A stretch of 64,000 nt of DNA from Diploptera punctata. Lineage: Eukaryota; Arthropoda; Insecta; Blattodea; Blaberidae. Under the pieces are notes generated by a model. It was not told the DNA's origin, did not search any database, and saw nothing but the letters and a program-made list of their open reading frames with translations. Location of the stretch: NCBI GenBank assembly GCA_030220185.1, contig JASPKZ010002338.1, positions 248,001 through 312,000 on the forward strand, given 5' to 3'. A program made the position numbers and the translations under genes. This document shows, piece after piece, positions 41,985 to 52,423 of the stretch; position 1 is the stretch's first letter; each line of letters opens with the position of its first letter.

Positions 41985-42240
41985 GATGGCAATTTTAGAA
42001 AGATACACCCTGTTCAAATCTAAGGAATTCCAAAATTTGCCAAGAATCCTGGTATAGTACCTCTTGCCCCGATCATCAATCCTGTGACAGTTGTACTATC
42101 TAGTTGGTATTTATCTTTGTAATAGTCAATTGTTGGCTCATATATGGCTTTCTTTTCAGAGTCAACTTCCTCAGGTTGGCTTTGAATTCCTTAAAGCCAC
42201 ATTTTTCTATAAATATATCTTACTGTAAGTTTCCCTGTAT
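41985..42240 (-). mobile_element. Retroelement C-terminal remnant, unplaced clade
   Basis: The minus reading gives EPTIDYYKDKYQLDSTTVTG, LMIGARGTIPGFLANF, then after a shift WNSLDLNRVYLSKIAIAAIR. The pattern VIGA.GTIP...L followed by a helix and IL occurs at the C-terminus of non-LTR pol proteins in several animals. It is a short, frameshifted piece. Assignment is from memory of the motif only. Confidence 0.35.
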
Positions 42241-42589
42241 GAAATAGTTTTATTCCTAAGTGACCAACTATTTCAATACTTTTATAATATTCATTGTTAA
42301 CCATGGTTGAGGTTATTGTGTACAAAGTGAAAATAGTAAATTTTGTACCTGTGATCTCAGTCGTTCTCAATAAATTAAAATTTCATTAATATTTGTTCAA
42401 ATACTTATCGCATATTTTGTGATAATGAGATAAATGGAGCAAAATACGCAGACTATATAAACATCTTAATATTTTTTGTTTCACATAATATTTACATGTC
42501 TTTTTTTTAAATACTAATTTTTTTCCTATTTTCGTTTACACTGTTTTTCCTTCTTGTTTTACCTTTTTTGTTAAGTTTCTTTTATTCTC

Positions 42590-42700
42590 ACATATAGAAA
42601 CAAGAACAGGACACACACCCAGACCCAAGGTGGAAATTTAAAATCCCCTTCCCCGCTGGGAATCGAACCCGGGTCGCCGGAGTGTCTTGATAGGCATATT
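42590..42700 (-). mobile_element. tRNA-headed SINE fragment, unnamed
   Basis: The minus strand has GACCCGGGTTCGATTCCCAG (B box) followed by a GGGGATTTTAAATTTCCACC type body. The A-box side is eroded. Confidence 0.5.
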
Positions 42701-42790
42701 TCTTAATTTTACTTCTCATTTGTTTTTGTTATTCAAACGCATTAATAAAACCATGGATAAAAAAAACTAAATTTTACATAGTATTTCATT

Positions 42791-43360
42791 ATGTGCATAT
42801 TTGTGATTTTTTTAAAAAATGTGTTCAATGGAAAGCACCCAGTAAGAACAAAATTAGTAATAGAAGATAAAGTGTTGGAACAGGTTTCACACTTCCAGTA
42901 TTTGGGCTGCGATATAACTTATGAAGAAGAACAAGATATAAATAAGAAAATGCTGAAATGTCATCATATTTGTGGAACAATCAGACGAACACTGAGGAAC
43001 AAAGTAAGAAAGGATACGCAGCTAAGATTTTACTCAACGATGGCGCTACCAGTGGCGATGTATGGAAGTGAGGCCTGGGTCCTGAAGGAAAAAGAAAAAA
43101 GTAAAATTCAGGCAGCGGAAATGAGATTCCTACGAGCTGTGAAAGGTTGTACAAGAGAAGAACACATTAGAAATGAGAATATTAGAGAGGAACTAAAAGT
43201 ACAGCCACTTCTTCAACAAATAGAAGAACACAGCAACAATTGGACAGAACATCTGCAAAGAATGACAGAGGATAGGATACCAAAGATGACACTGATGTAT
43301 AATCCTGAAGGACGAAGGTCGGTAGGAAGACCAAGAAAGCGCTGGGCTGAACAGTTGTGA
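42791..43360 (+). pseudogene. LINE-M reverse transcriptase C-terminal region, open 189-codon frame
   Basis: From about codon 12: NGKHPVRTKLVIEDKVLEQV, FQYLGCDITYEEEQDINKKM, CGTIRRTLRNKVRKDTQLRF, STMALPVAMYGSEAWVLK, KIQAAEMRFLRAVKGCTREE, then RRSVGRPRKRWAEQL, stop. This is the region after the RT palm in RTE-like LINEs. The frame is intact, but the endonuclease and catalytic RT motifs are missing. The first about 11 residues come from flanking DNA. Confidence 0.85.
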
Positions 43361-43403
43361 GATCGGAACACGCAAAGACCTATTTCGTGAAGGATGATGA
43401 TGA
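42805..43403 (+). mobile_element. LINE-M copy, 5' truncated
   Basis: Carries the frame at 42791-43360, then a short UTR (GATCGGAACACGCAAAGACC) and a (GATGAT) tail at 43392-43402. It is very close to the 15.5 kb copy in the shared part. Confidence 0.88.
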
Positions 43404-43406
43404 TCT

Positions 43407-43490
43407 TTAAATTATAAGTTCCTATATTATTCTGCAATTTTTTAATTGGCATGATATAAAATTTCATCCCAAAAGGTTAGTGCCGATAAT

Positions 43491-43534
<44 letters not shown>

Positions 43535-45206
43535 TACGGAGCAATTTTTGAAAATTTAGTCATAAGACAATATTTTAGACTATGCATAACTATAATTTTA
43601 GGTCAAAAATTGTAGACGGATTGATAAGCACCAAGCGTTGATAAGATCTACAGTAGAGATTTATTTTATGATACTTTGAGCAGGCTTATTTCTACCAGTA
43701 TATTCTATTCTTGATTGTTTGATATAAAAATTATTGCTAAGGACAAAAACTTTTCTCTAAAATCTAATTTAATATAGAAATATTATTTAGATCTTACGTT
43801 TGTAAATTTGGGTCGTAAGTGGATATTTTAATGTACGAAATTTGACAATTGAAAGCATAAAAATAGCCCAAATCACATCCTTAGTGTAAAAAAATGCATT
43901 ATTACATATTTTCAAAGCATATTTATGGAATTTTAGATCATTAGTGCACTTTCTGAGGATAAGAATCTTATCCTAAAATATCATAACAACCATAATATCG
44001 ATAAATGAGAAGTTTTCCAAGATTTATCTCATAGATCGATAAATTTGCCTCTTCCTGTTGATAAAATTACCTCTTCCCGTTCCGCAAATTAACTTCTTTG
44101 ACAAGGATATCGATTCAACAATGTACGATCGGTATAGTACAGCAAGAAATGCTAAAAGAAAACAACTTCAAAAATTATCAAAAAAAAGTTCTGTTGCTCT
44201 AAAAATGTATTAAATGCTGTATAATGGATCTGCATTATTGTTAATAGTTATTTCTCATACAATCATCTGTTATTGATTTTTCCCCAAGCCCAAAGAGATT
44301 TAACAGTAAAGATATGCTATTTATAACTATTCACCCGGCTTAGAAATCGCCCGGAAGTAACATCGGAATATATAACCTCACATTTGGTAAATATTAAACA
44401 ATATAATTATTTTTAGTTTCTGATCTATTATTTTTAAGAAGAAATACAATCTCTTGTTAGATTACTGTTGATAAGAAACAAAAATTCTATTTTTTTCTTG
44501 ACTTCTATCGGTGTATGGGATTGCAATATTTTAAAAGTCTGTTTTCTTATTCAAATGCTGTGTTAAGTGGGACAGAATCTAAATTCATGTCACACGCCTA
44601 TATCCAACGGTTCACACCCACCGGTATTAAAGCTTCCTAAACAGAGATTTAGGACGTGCGCAGATTGAAATGTTTATAACAAGACGTCACATAAACAAAT
44701 GCCAAACACAAACCAGATCTATTAAAGCAGTGAAAAACAAATGCCACATCGTTTATACCACGTGTCTTAGAAATTGACTTGATACATTTCAGAATTCTTT
44801 CTCAAAACATAAATTCAGACACACCGCTAACCTAAAAAACATAATTTAAATAAATACTGTTTATAAAGTTCTAAAAAGTGATCCCAGATTTGATTAACAA
44901 GAAATTAAAAAAAAAACCTCGTCAAACACGTGTCTCCGTGACACAAATTTACATTTAAAACAAAACACAAATCTATTTTTAAACTGGATTTATAAAGCGC
45001 AGAGTTCATTTTATTTTCAAACATAAATTGACTAGTTTAGCAAACATTAAAAAAAAAGTTTAAAAAGGAAAAAGAAGGGAACTTCAAAGTACGGTGTTTT
45101 CTAAAAAAGGATTCCTATATTTAGAAGAGAGCAACACTGCAAGCGCCCTAAAAAGGATCCTGTACGCTCGTAACTTAAAATTAATGTAGGGGTATTCTAA
45201 GATATT
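43407..45206. other. Long unassigned AT-rich stretch
   Basis: An (AT)n run lies at 43496-43530. No LINE, SINE, TLC or coding similarity recognised over about 1.8 kb, the largest featureless block in the window. It may be host intergenic or intron sequence. Confidence 0.45.
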
Positions 45207-45885
45207 GTATACTCAACTAACTAACTAACTCACTGGCACTATCGAACCCGTAGGTTCATGGCCACGCGGACATAAGCTCTCCATACATCATTATCCTGAA
45301 CTAATGTTTTCCAACCATTACCTGTATAATCTATGTCCCTCAAATTATGGTTATTATACTCCCACCTCATGCTTGGTCTATCAACTGGGCGTTTTCCTGC
45401 TGGTTTTCCTAGAAGAAGCTTCCATGCACGTCTTTCATTCCTCATTCGTGCCACATGTCCCGCCCATTGCAGTCTACGAGACTTAACTATTCTTATTATA
45501 TCTGGCTTCCTATAAAGACCAAGTAGTTCCCTGTTTCGAAGTCCCCACCATTCCCCTGTCTGTTCACCTCTCTTTCTTCCAATAATTTTCCTAAGAACTT
45601 TATTCGCAAATACTCGTAATCTCCTTTCCTCCCTTAAAGTAAGAGTCCATGTTTCCCATCCATATACTATAACTGGTAGAATAATAGTTTTATATATTTT
45701 CAGTTTAACATTTTTTGAAAGGAGTTGGGACATCAAGAGTCTCTGCAATGCATAATAGCACGCATTTCCAGAATTGAGCCTATGTTTAATTTCTTTGTGC
45801 ATCTCATTCCTTTTTGTGATTATTGTTCCTAGGTATTTGAATTCAGCCACTTCCTCAAAATTTTCCTCATTAGCTGTCCATTACC
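45207..45885 (-). mobile_element. LINE-A copy, 5' truncated, long open frame
   Basis: The minus frame 45850-45239 (203 residues) runs from MAEFKYLGTIITKRNEMHKE through LLMSQLLSKNVKLKIYKTII, ETWTLTLREERRLRVFANKV, RRLQWAGHVARMRNERRAW to RVAMNLRVR without a break. The 3' end has the intact hairpin complement and (ACTA)n. The protein has unusual changes such as IGRKRGEQTGEWWGLRNREL. Confidence 0.93.
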
Positions 45886-46112
45886 ACAGTGAATTAAAAT
45901 TTTAATAATAGACCAAGCAAGTGTTTTGATATGAGTTATTTGACAATAAACAACATAGCAAATGGCATGCATGTTGTATTTTATCAAGTGGACACCGCGG
46001 ACTGCGGGTAGTGAGGGTTTTCCAGTCTGCCAATACAGAAGTTACATTATTTCCTTATAGTTTGAATGAGAGATTTGGCGCTTGATTATAGTGTCTTGAA
46101 GTTAAAAATACC
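45886..46112. other. Unassigned spacer
   Basis: Nothing recognised. Confidence 0.4.
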
Positions 46113-46410
46113 TTTTTTTTTGTCTCAGAAAGAAAAATATGTGATTCTGATAGCATTTTTTCTCGTAGATTGAAATATGATATCGGTTTTGTCCGACAGA
46201 CAGGCATTTATAATTTTAAACACTATAATATTTTCTACATTCGTAACTACACAATATTCGAACATTCGTACTCACCTAGAAAGTAAGAAATGACGATTTT
46301 CTGCTATATTTCGCCTGTGGAGCTTCCCTCTTGATGGTCCAACAATAATCGGCCAGCATATTTGGATTCTTTTCCATAGCTGAAATCTCCTGAGTTAGCT
46401 CATTTGGTTT
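46113..46410 (-). repeat. Repeat T, copy 2
   Basis: Duplicate of 30343-30660. The minus strand still reads NELTQEISAMEKNPNMLADY, CWTIKREAPQAKYSRKSSFL, TF, stop, with an in-frame deletion relative to copy 1. No tRNA-like cassette follows here: the sequence after GAGTTAGCTCATTTGG is different. Confidence 0.6.
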
Positions 46411-46703
46411 TATTTTACAATGGACAAATGGACGAAAAAAATGTTTAATAAAAATAATTATTTAAATCGATTAATTGAAATTGAAATAAAAAAAACTGTG
46501 GGTGATGGAGAAATTCCGAATACATATTTAAAAACACGATAAAAACTGCATTAAGTACAGCTATTGTTACTCATGAGACAAAAATCATGTTGACCAGTTG
46601 CTTGTTAGTTTCGAACCACCGAGGGCATATTTATCTTTAAAGGACTTAATTTGAGGACCCATTTATAGGATTTCTATCTGTCTATCTATCTATATCTATC
46701 TTT
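46411..46703. other. Unassigned spacer
   Basis: A short (TCTA) run is at about 46672-46700. Nothing else recognised. Confidence 0.4.
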
Positions 46704-46943
46704 TTTGCACGATAGTGCGTTCTGTCGTACTTACAGCAATGATGACAATGACTGAAAATTCAATTTCCTAAATTTCGGGTTTGCCAACCTATGAATAACT
46801 AAATAACTATATTGTAATATTACAAATAAGTTACCTAGTGCGGGAAGTAAAATCACTACCCTTCATGTATACTACGTACAATGTATATAACAAAAATATA
46901 TCCAAATATAATAAACATTATACTGAACAAATCACTGCATTTT
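46704..46943 (+). repeat. Repeat V, copy 1
   Basis: About 240 bp similar to 53173-53427, sharing TGCGTTCTGTCGTACTTACA, AACTAAATAACTATA, TGCGGGAAGTAAAA and TTATGTATACTACGTA-like blocks. Class unknown, no coding capacity. Confidence 0.7.
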
Positions 46944-46982
46944 TAATTTACTGAATTTTATTTAAAAGAATATAAAACAATA

Positions 46983-47168
46983 AATTCGTATGAATTAAAT
47001 GAATCGTGATTTCTTCTTACCTCATACTTCTATGTTTTTTTAAACACAGCACTGCAGTATCAGCTGAGGATGGTGACAATGGGTCGCTGATACTGCAGTG
47101 CTGTGTTTAAAAAAAACATAGAAGTATGAGGTAAGAAGAAATCACGATTCATTTAATTCTCATGAATT
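46983..47168. repeat. Large near-perfect palindrome
   Basis: Arms 46983-47064 and 47086-47168 (82 and 83 bp) match with a handful of mismatches at the outer end and a one-base difference in the A/T run. The 21-bp loop is TGAGGATGGTGACAATGGGT C. The loop starts with a CTGAGGATGG motif, like the CTGATGATGG of the Penelope-like modules, but without GAAA. Confidence 0.9.
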
Positions 47169-47267
47169 GAACCTCATAATGTTAAAAATTCCCAAATTTG
47201 ATATATAAAAAAAAAATTCGTAGCTGCCGCTGTTTTATGTCTGATTGGTGTCACGACCTGCTATAGA

Positions 47268-47610
47268 AAAAACTCCTGGCGCGACAGGCCTACAAGGCCC
47301 TTAGCCTACCAACCGGCTGCTGGCCTCACATCCACATGTGTCAATCACAGAGGTAGATGATAATCAGCCAGTGTAGGGGTGACATGTGGTCAGCATGTCG
47401 AGTCCCTCAGCCGTTATAGCTGGTTCCTCAACCTGGAGCCGCTACTTATTGTAGCTACCCAAATGCATCACGATGCTGGGTGGGCACCGGTCCCATACTG
47501 GCCGAAATACCATGAGAAAATTTCTTCCCCCATGGAGACTCGAACCAGCGCAAGTCCCGTAGCTCTGCGCCAAGGCTTCCTGCCTTAACCACTCAGCTAC
47601 GGCGCGGGAC
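47268..47610 (-). mobile_element. SINE-D copy, full length
   Basis: Reverse copy of 41166-41509. The head (GTCCCGCGCCGTAGCTGAGT on the minus strand) is at the right, with B box GGTTCGAGTCTCC. No clear target-site duplication. Confidence 0.92.
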
Positions 47611-48959
47611 GTCTCAACTAAATTATTTTCGGTAATACCGTATAAACATTGGCCATACTGTTAACGTTAGTCAGTTGTTTATAATGAACGCAAGTATTTC
47701 TAACAAAGATGTTATTATTTTACTGTTATTTAATAATTTGAAAACACCATCGTGCAAAAAGTAATGTACAACGCACGTTTGTGAAGTGATTTACTGAATC
47801 TCGGAAATTAAAAACTTTTTAATAATTTCCTCCCTTCTGTAAAAACCAGTTCCTAACCTCTCATTGTAGTATACTATTTTTTTGCAAAGCTCGATATATT
47901 CTCTGTGAGTACTGGATCCTTTTTCTCAAAACGCTTGACATATAGAACTAATATGCCATTCTCTTTAATTAAGTATTTCAAAAACCTTATTGCACATTCT
48001 TATTTAAGATGGCCGTATTTTTTTTCATGCAGTAGAAAGCACAGGTAGTGTGTATAAACACGTGTTTATGACGTCAGCACATTAACACCCTCTGCTGGAG
48101 ATAAACGAGAACCTGCAAATCCAGGAGTTTGGTCTCCACATTAATATAATCCAGTCCCACCGGGGACTCGTGGCTCTGTCCCTTACGTTAATTACTGTCC
48201 CGCTCTCCTGATGCAAAGCATATCACCGCCATTTCTATTTTTTTACACATTCATTTCATCATCTTTAGTTTCACAGAGTTACAAGTCTATGTATGCCCAG
48301 CAGACATAATACACCGGGTTCGGGTTTTAAGTAGACTCCAGTATAGCTTTACAAACGAAATTGGATTCGTGATTTCATTTGTTATAATGAAAGAAAAACT
48401 GTGAACATTTCATATCCTGTAGCAGTAATTTGTTTCTTGTCATTATTACGTCACATGATTAGACTTGTGAAAATGGCGATTCCTGTACAAAAGTAATTCT
48501 ATGTGTTTCGATTTGCGAGGTCTGGTTCCATTGTTGCAGTGCAACGAGCTTTCCGACGGCAATTTTGAATTGATCCTCCGACAGAGAAATGTATCCGTCG
48601 ATTCTAGAGACATCTGGACTCGTGCCTCCACCCCTTGGGATACGTCGGTCAAAGACCACAGGATACGCCGGTCCGAATGACATTGTTTATTCCCGATGAC
48701 CTCCACGGTCTCCCGATCTCACACCTTATGATTTCTTCCTGTGAAGGACCATGTGTACGTACCACCACTTCCCGTCGACCTTCCAGACTGAGAAGAAGGA
48801 TTGTTGTTGCTGTTGAATCCATTACTCCAAATGTTCTGACCAAAGTTTGGGACTGTAGAGGGGACTTAGTAGATAAAGTTTTGATAAGGAACCCATGTCC
48901 GGAAACGTACTATTTCGATGCAAAATAGGTTTGAAGATTGAAACACAATGGGCAGATAT
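47611..48959. other. Unassigned stretch, possibly transposon UTR on the right
   Basis: Several short overlapping frames between 48446 and 48930 do not form a recognisable protein. The right part may belong to the mariner-like remnant that follows. Confidence 0.35.
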
Positions 48960-49190
48960 TGCAGACTTCTAGGAGTTGGAGTGTGGTTCCACGTGGCGAT
49001 TCTGTTTTTCATTGCACAAAGTGTACGTGCGACGCATGTTTTCATACACACGCCCCAAAAGACCTACTGTGTGCTCAATAATTTCTGCTGCCGCCAGAAT
49101 TCGTGCAAGAAGATCTTCCTGAGACTCGACAGGTGCAGTACAACCTCTAGAAGTCTGTAATACTTGTTCCGAAACACAAGACACACAATA
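48960..49190 (-). pseudogene. Mariner/Tc-like transposase C-terminal remnant
   Basis: The minus reading VESQEDLLARILAAAEIIEH, TVGLLGRVYENMRRTYTLCN, EKQNRHVEPHS matches the usual ending of arthropod mariner/Tc-type transposases: an E.L..RI..A helix, a V..NM.RR..C block, then G..E.. near the terminus. The catalytic D,D motifs are not in readable form nearby. Assignment from motif memory. Confidence 0.45.
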
Positions 49191-49210
49191 TCAGCCCATT
49201 GCGTATCGAT

Positions 49211-49479
49211 CTTCAAATATATCATCGAAATGGTACTTTCCGTTCATGGGCTGCTTATCAAAACTTTATAAAATTAAAATTAAATAAATCAATTAACAGA
49301 TATATTTTCATTTCATGGTCCATCAATGGGTCTACTGTGAAGAGAATTTTTTCAATGTTGGTCTATATTTTCTTGTGAGTTTTCTAAAGTTGGGACAATT
49401 TTCGTAACGCTAGCAATTAATTGTGCGAATATTTTGTGCTTTGCAACTCGCCCATTCACATGTCTATACACAGACATAT
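49211..49479. other. Unassigned spacer
   Basis: Nothing recognised. Confidence 0.4.
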
Positions 49480-49742
49480 TGTATCGCGTAGTTGCTACCA
49501 TCCTCGTCTCTGTGTTAAAAATTTATGGGTTCAAACCTGGTCAGGTTCCATGTATTTTTATGTAAAAATCCTGAGCATGATCTCATTCATTCAGGAAGTA
49601 AAACCGTGAGTTTTAAGTTTATGGAACGTAAAAGAACCTCTGACCTTAAATGAGAGGCAGCTGTGTATAATGTATCGTTCCTTTCGTGGCTACAGTTGAA
49701 TTCCGTAAGTAAAGATGTGAACTATTAAAGAACATTTTTTTT
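49480..49742 (+). mobile_element. Possible tRNA-headed SINE, unnamed
   Basis: ATCGCGTAGTTGCTACCATC and GGGTTCAAACCTGGTC resemble degraded A and B boxes. The block GTAAAAGAACCTCTGACC is typical of SINE bodies. It ends in a T-rich run. Only one copy in the window. Confidence 0.35.
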
Positions 49743-49748
49743 AAAGCA

Positions 49749-50027
49749 TTCAATGCCCCAGGTTGTCAATTCGACATTTCTGGTGTTCTCTCCTGGCATT
49801 GACTTAATTGTAACCCACTTCTGAAGTTGGGGCGCTGGGAAGGCGGAGTTACGTTACCCCGATGATATGATCGATGACAAATGATAATGATGGGCCAGGA
49901 GAGTTTTAACCTAAATTCCAGACCACGGGCAACCACACGAAAGATTGCCTTTTAAGGAAAAATTCCTATGGTTTGATCGGGAATCGAACCCGGGACCTCA
50001 TGAACGTTGACCACTAACCCATGAGAT
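49749..50027 (-). mobile_element. SINE-J copy 2 (tail type 2)
   Basis: The minus strand carries the SINE-J tRNA-like head (GGTCAACGTTCATGAGGTCC, B box GGTTCGATTCCC) at the right and tail type 2 at the left (ATTCAATGCCCCAGGTTG complement, CCGCCTTCCCAGCGCCCC). This confirms the pairing seen at 7354-7660. Confidence 0.88.
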
Positions 50028-50039
50028 TAGTAGTTAAAT

Positions 50040-50261
50040 GAAAAAGGTGCATGGGAGCTTCTGGTAAGAAAACCAGGGGGAAAACACCTAGTCGGTACAC
50101 TAAGAATGAGGAGGGAAAATAACATCCATGATTTGAGGAAAGTAGATTATACAGGGGATGATTGGAAAACATTAGCTCAGGCTATGGATGTTCGGAGAGC
50201 TTATGTCCGCGCGGTCATGAACCTACGGGTTCGATAGACCCAATGAGTTAGTTAGTTAGTT
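50040..50261 (+). mobile_element. LINE-A 3' fragment
   Basis: Begins in the KGAWELLVRKPGGK region and ends with intact hairpin GAACC-TACG-GGTTC and (AGTT)n. It abuts a SINE-J copy on the left. Diverged. Confidence 0.88.
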
Positions 50262-50393
50262 ATATTCCGTAATACCAAATAATGTGGTATGAACTTGTGG
50301 AACAATAATGAAAACTGCCAATTTTTCATATTTTCGATAACTGAGCCGTAGAATTCAATTTATCACTCTCGAAATGAACTTATATTGTGTTGG
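50262..50393. other. Short unassigned spacer
   Basis: Nothing recognised. Confidence 0.4.
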
Positions 50394-50591
50394 ACTAACT
50401 CACTGTCGCTATTGAACCCGTAGCTTTATGGTCTCGCGGACATAAGCTCTCCAAACATCCCTTTCCTGAGCTAATGTTTTCCAATCATCCTCTGTATAAT
50501 CTAATAAAATATAAAAATATCATACAGAACTAATAACAAATTAAACAACATAATAAACAATAACATTGAAGAAAATAACATTTTCAACAGC

Positions 50592-50830
50592 AAATGAGTT
50601 TATAAATTGACATGTAAGGACTGCAACAAATTTTATATAGGAAGAACAAACAGAAGTTTTAACATCAGATTCAAAGAACATTTTCGACACATTTTATTCA
50701 CGCAGAAGGAAAATCAAGCTATGCAAAACACGTTATCCATGAAGGACATCGCATGTTAAATATTGAAAACACCCTAACAGTAATGCACAGAGAAAATAAT
50801 CCAGCGAAGAGATGGAAATCATGAAAGCAG
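50592..50830 (+). pseudogene. GIY-YIG endonuclease remnant of a Penelope-like element
   Basis: Reads VYKLTCKDCNKFYIGRTNRS, FNIRFKEHFRH, then after a frameshift HAEGKSSYAKHVIHEGHRML, NIENTLTVMHRENN. The FYIGRT block with conserved R and KEH, the H..EGH block, and the E of the IEN helix fit the nuclease core. A Cys pair (C.DC) precedes it, as in PLEs. A stop precedes the domain and one frameshift is inside, so it is not functional. A further NPLYQIF near 50880 fits the protein's C-terminus. Confidence 0.85.
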
Positions 50831-50913
50831 CTCACAACAACGACAACCTGATAAACGAAAACGAACCCAATACATGTAACCCCCTCTACCAGATCTTCAG
50901 TGAAACACCAGTT

Positions 50914-50960
50914 TTGAATCCTGCCGATGATGGGACAAGTCCCGAAAGCGCTACAGTTAA
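50914..50960 (+). ncRNA. Hammerhead-ribozyme-like motif, degraded core
   Basis: CTG / CCGATGA (50924-50930, one base off CUGAUGA) / T / GGGA-CAAG-TCCC (stem II) / GAAA (50944-50947) / GCGC / TA / CAGTTAA. Stem II has a different sequence from that at 37.97 kb but the same pairing, which is covariation. The core change probably impairs cleavage. Confidence 0.5.
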
Positions 50961-51273
50961 ATAACTAATTAAGTTGAGGAGACGAACCTTTCAGGTGAAT
51001 ATTCCATAATTTTATATTTTAATTCTGTATAATCTCCTTCCTTGATTATTGTTAAACTCCCACCTCAATCTAGGCCTGCTTACCTACTGGCCCTCTGGGT
51101 TTCCTATTATCAGTCTCCGTGCCTCTCTTTCATTCTACTGGTCCTCTGGTTTTCCTGTAATCAGTTTCCGTGCCTCTCTTTCATTCCCCATTCGTGGGAC
51201 ATGTCTTGCTCATCGCAGTTTACGAGACTTAATAGTTATTATATCTGGTTTCCCATAAAATGTACATAGTTCA

Positions 51274-51934
51274 CTCTTTAGTTTACTACTTTTATAAAAT
51301 ATTCTTGAAGCACTTTCATTAAATTCAGTTTCAGGCGCGCAGCTTTGATAATAGATGTTGCATATAATATTTCCATTATTTATAAGACAGATTTTTTTTT
51401 TGCTGTCGTTTCAAAAAAATCAAATAAGGTCGATATTTACAAGGGAAGCGAGCGGTATCATGGAACAGAATGCAAATGTGGGAAGTAGGCAAACAAATGA
51501 AGTCCATCTCCCGCACAATCAATTTTGTTTGCACCAACATTACGATGTAAAATATACCCTTGCAAAACACTGTTACAATTTGTATATTTTAGTCATAAAT
51601 TTCTCTATTTGTGTAAACGATACTAGTTTAAAATTGAAGCAATACACTGATAGACGCGGAATAATTGACAGAAAATTCGCATCTGTGGAACATTTGTTTC
51701 AATACAGAGGGAATTCAGTTTGCTTTCCTGGTAAATTCTCGACTATCTGTTGGTAGTCACTCTGAAAAGAGTACGTCAATTTTCTGTTTCCTCACTGTAA
51801 AATCATATTTATAAATAGTTCTTTATCTAATTTGCATCTACTCTCTGAAATATGTTCTACAATCGAAAAGTGGTAATATTTTAATCATAGAAATTTGATG
51901 AACAATAGGCTATATTTATTTGCCTTTTTATATA
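51274..51934. other. Unassigned stretch
   Basis: A 133-codon plus frame (51355-51753) shows no recognisable domain, and its composition is like the local AT-rich DNA. Likely chance. Confidence 0.4.
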
Positions 51935-52001
51935 TATGTTATAATTAAATGTTTAACATTGAGCAATGCAAGCTTAATATGGTATGATAAGAAAAATAAA
52001 T

Positions 52002-52070
52002 GCCGGGACGGGATTCGAATCCGGATCTTTGAGTCTGTATCTCAGCGTGATATCCATTACACTACCAGGC
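52002..52070 (-). tRNA. tRNA-like cassette TLC-4
   Basis: Acceptor GCCTGG pairs with CCCGGC (one G.U). The D region is TAGTGTAATGGATATCACG, like tRNA-Val. The anticodon stem is CTGAG/CTCAA (4 of 5) with loop ATACAGA, and the T arm has GATTCGAATCC. The leader TTTGAATTGGATTC and the AAGAAAAATAAG flank lie on the 5' side. Confidence 0.5.
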
Positions 52071-52149
52071 GAATCCAATTCAAACACTTATTTTTCTTAT
52101 ATATGTATTATATTCTCCATTATTACTAGATGTCGCGAGAACTGGATTC

Positions 52150-52204
52150 GCCTGGTAGTGTAATGGATATCACGCTGAGGTACAGACTCGAATCCCGTCC
52201 AGGC
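52150..52204 (+). tRNA. tRNA-like cassette TLC-5, internally deleted
   Basis: Same as TLC-6, but about 14 bases between the anticodon loop and T loop are missing (ACAGACTC joined to GAATCCCGTCC). The leader is replaced by the GTCGCGAGAACTGGATTC junction. Confidence 0.55.
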
Positions 52205-52423
52205 ATTTTATTTTTCTTATCATACCATATTAAGCTTGCATTGCTCAATGTTAAACATTTAATTATAACATCTATAAAGCTAATAGATAAAAATATTCTC
52301 TTTAATTTGCTTACTTGTTATAGTCAGCTACTAGATGGCAGTGAAGACCGAGTTCTCGCGACATCTAGTAATAATGGAGAGTATAATACATATATAAGAA
52401 AAATAAATGTTTGAATTGGATTC

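Larger units (their letters stand above)
50503..51023 (+). mobile_element. Penelope-like element 3' fragment, 12-bp target-site duplication
   Basis: TCTGTATAATCT at 50491-50502 and 51024-51035 flanks the insert, and removal restores LINE-A. The insert encodes a GIY-YIG endonuclease remnant (see 50592-50830) and ends with a hammerhead-like module and UTR. The reverse transcriptase part is missing (5' truncation). Canonical PLEs combine an RT and a C-terminal GIY-YIG nuclease. Confidence 0.85.
50394..51273 (-). mobile_element. LINE-A 3' fragment interrupted by a Penelope-like element
   Basis: LINE-A sequence at 50394-50502 and 51024-51273 is split by a 521-bp insert. The right part contains a tandem duplication of about 52 bp (CTACTGG.CCTCTGG.TTTCC...CCTCTCTTTCATTC, near 51089-51193). 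The 3' hairpin has lost pairing. It is old and diverged. Confidence 0.88.

Noticed and set aside
48635..48928. 97-codon plus frame near the mariner-like remnant
   Set aside because: It overlaps several other short frames on both strands and has no recognisable motif. The transposase signal is on the minus strand further right.
51355..51756. 133-codon open frame on the plus strand
   Set aside because: No domain or repeat relationship, and composition follows the AT-rich DNA. Length is within chance for this much sequence.
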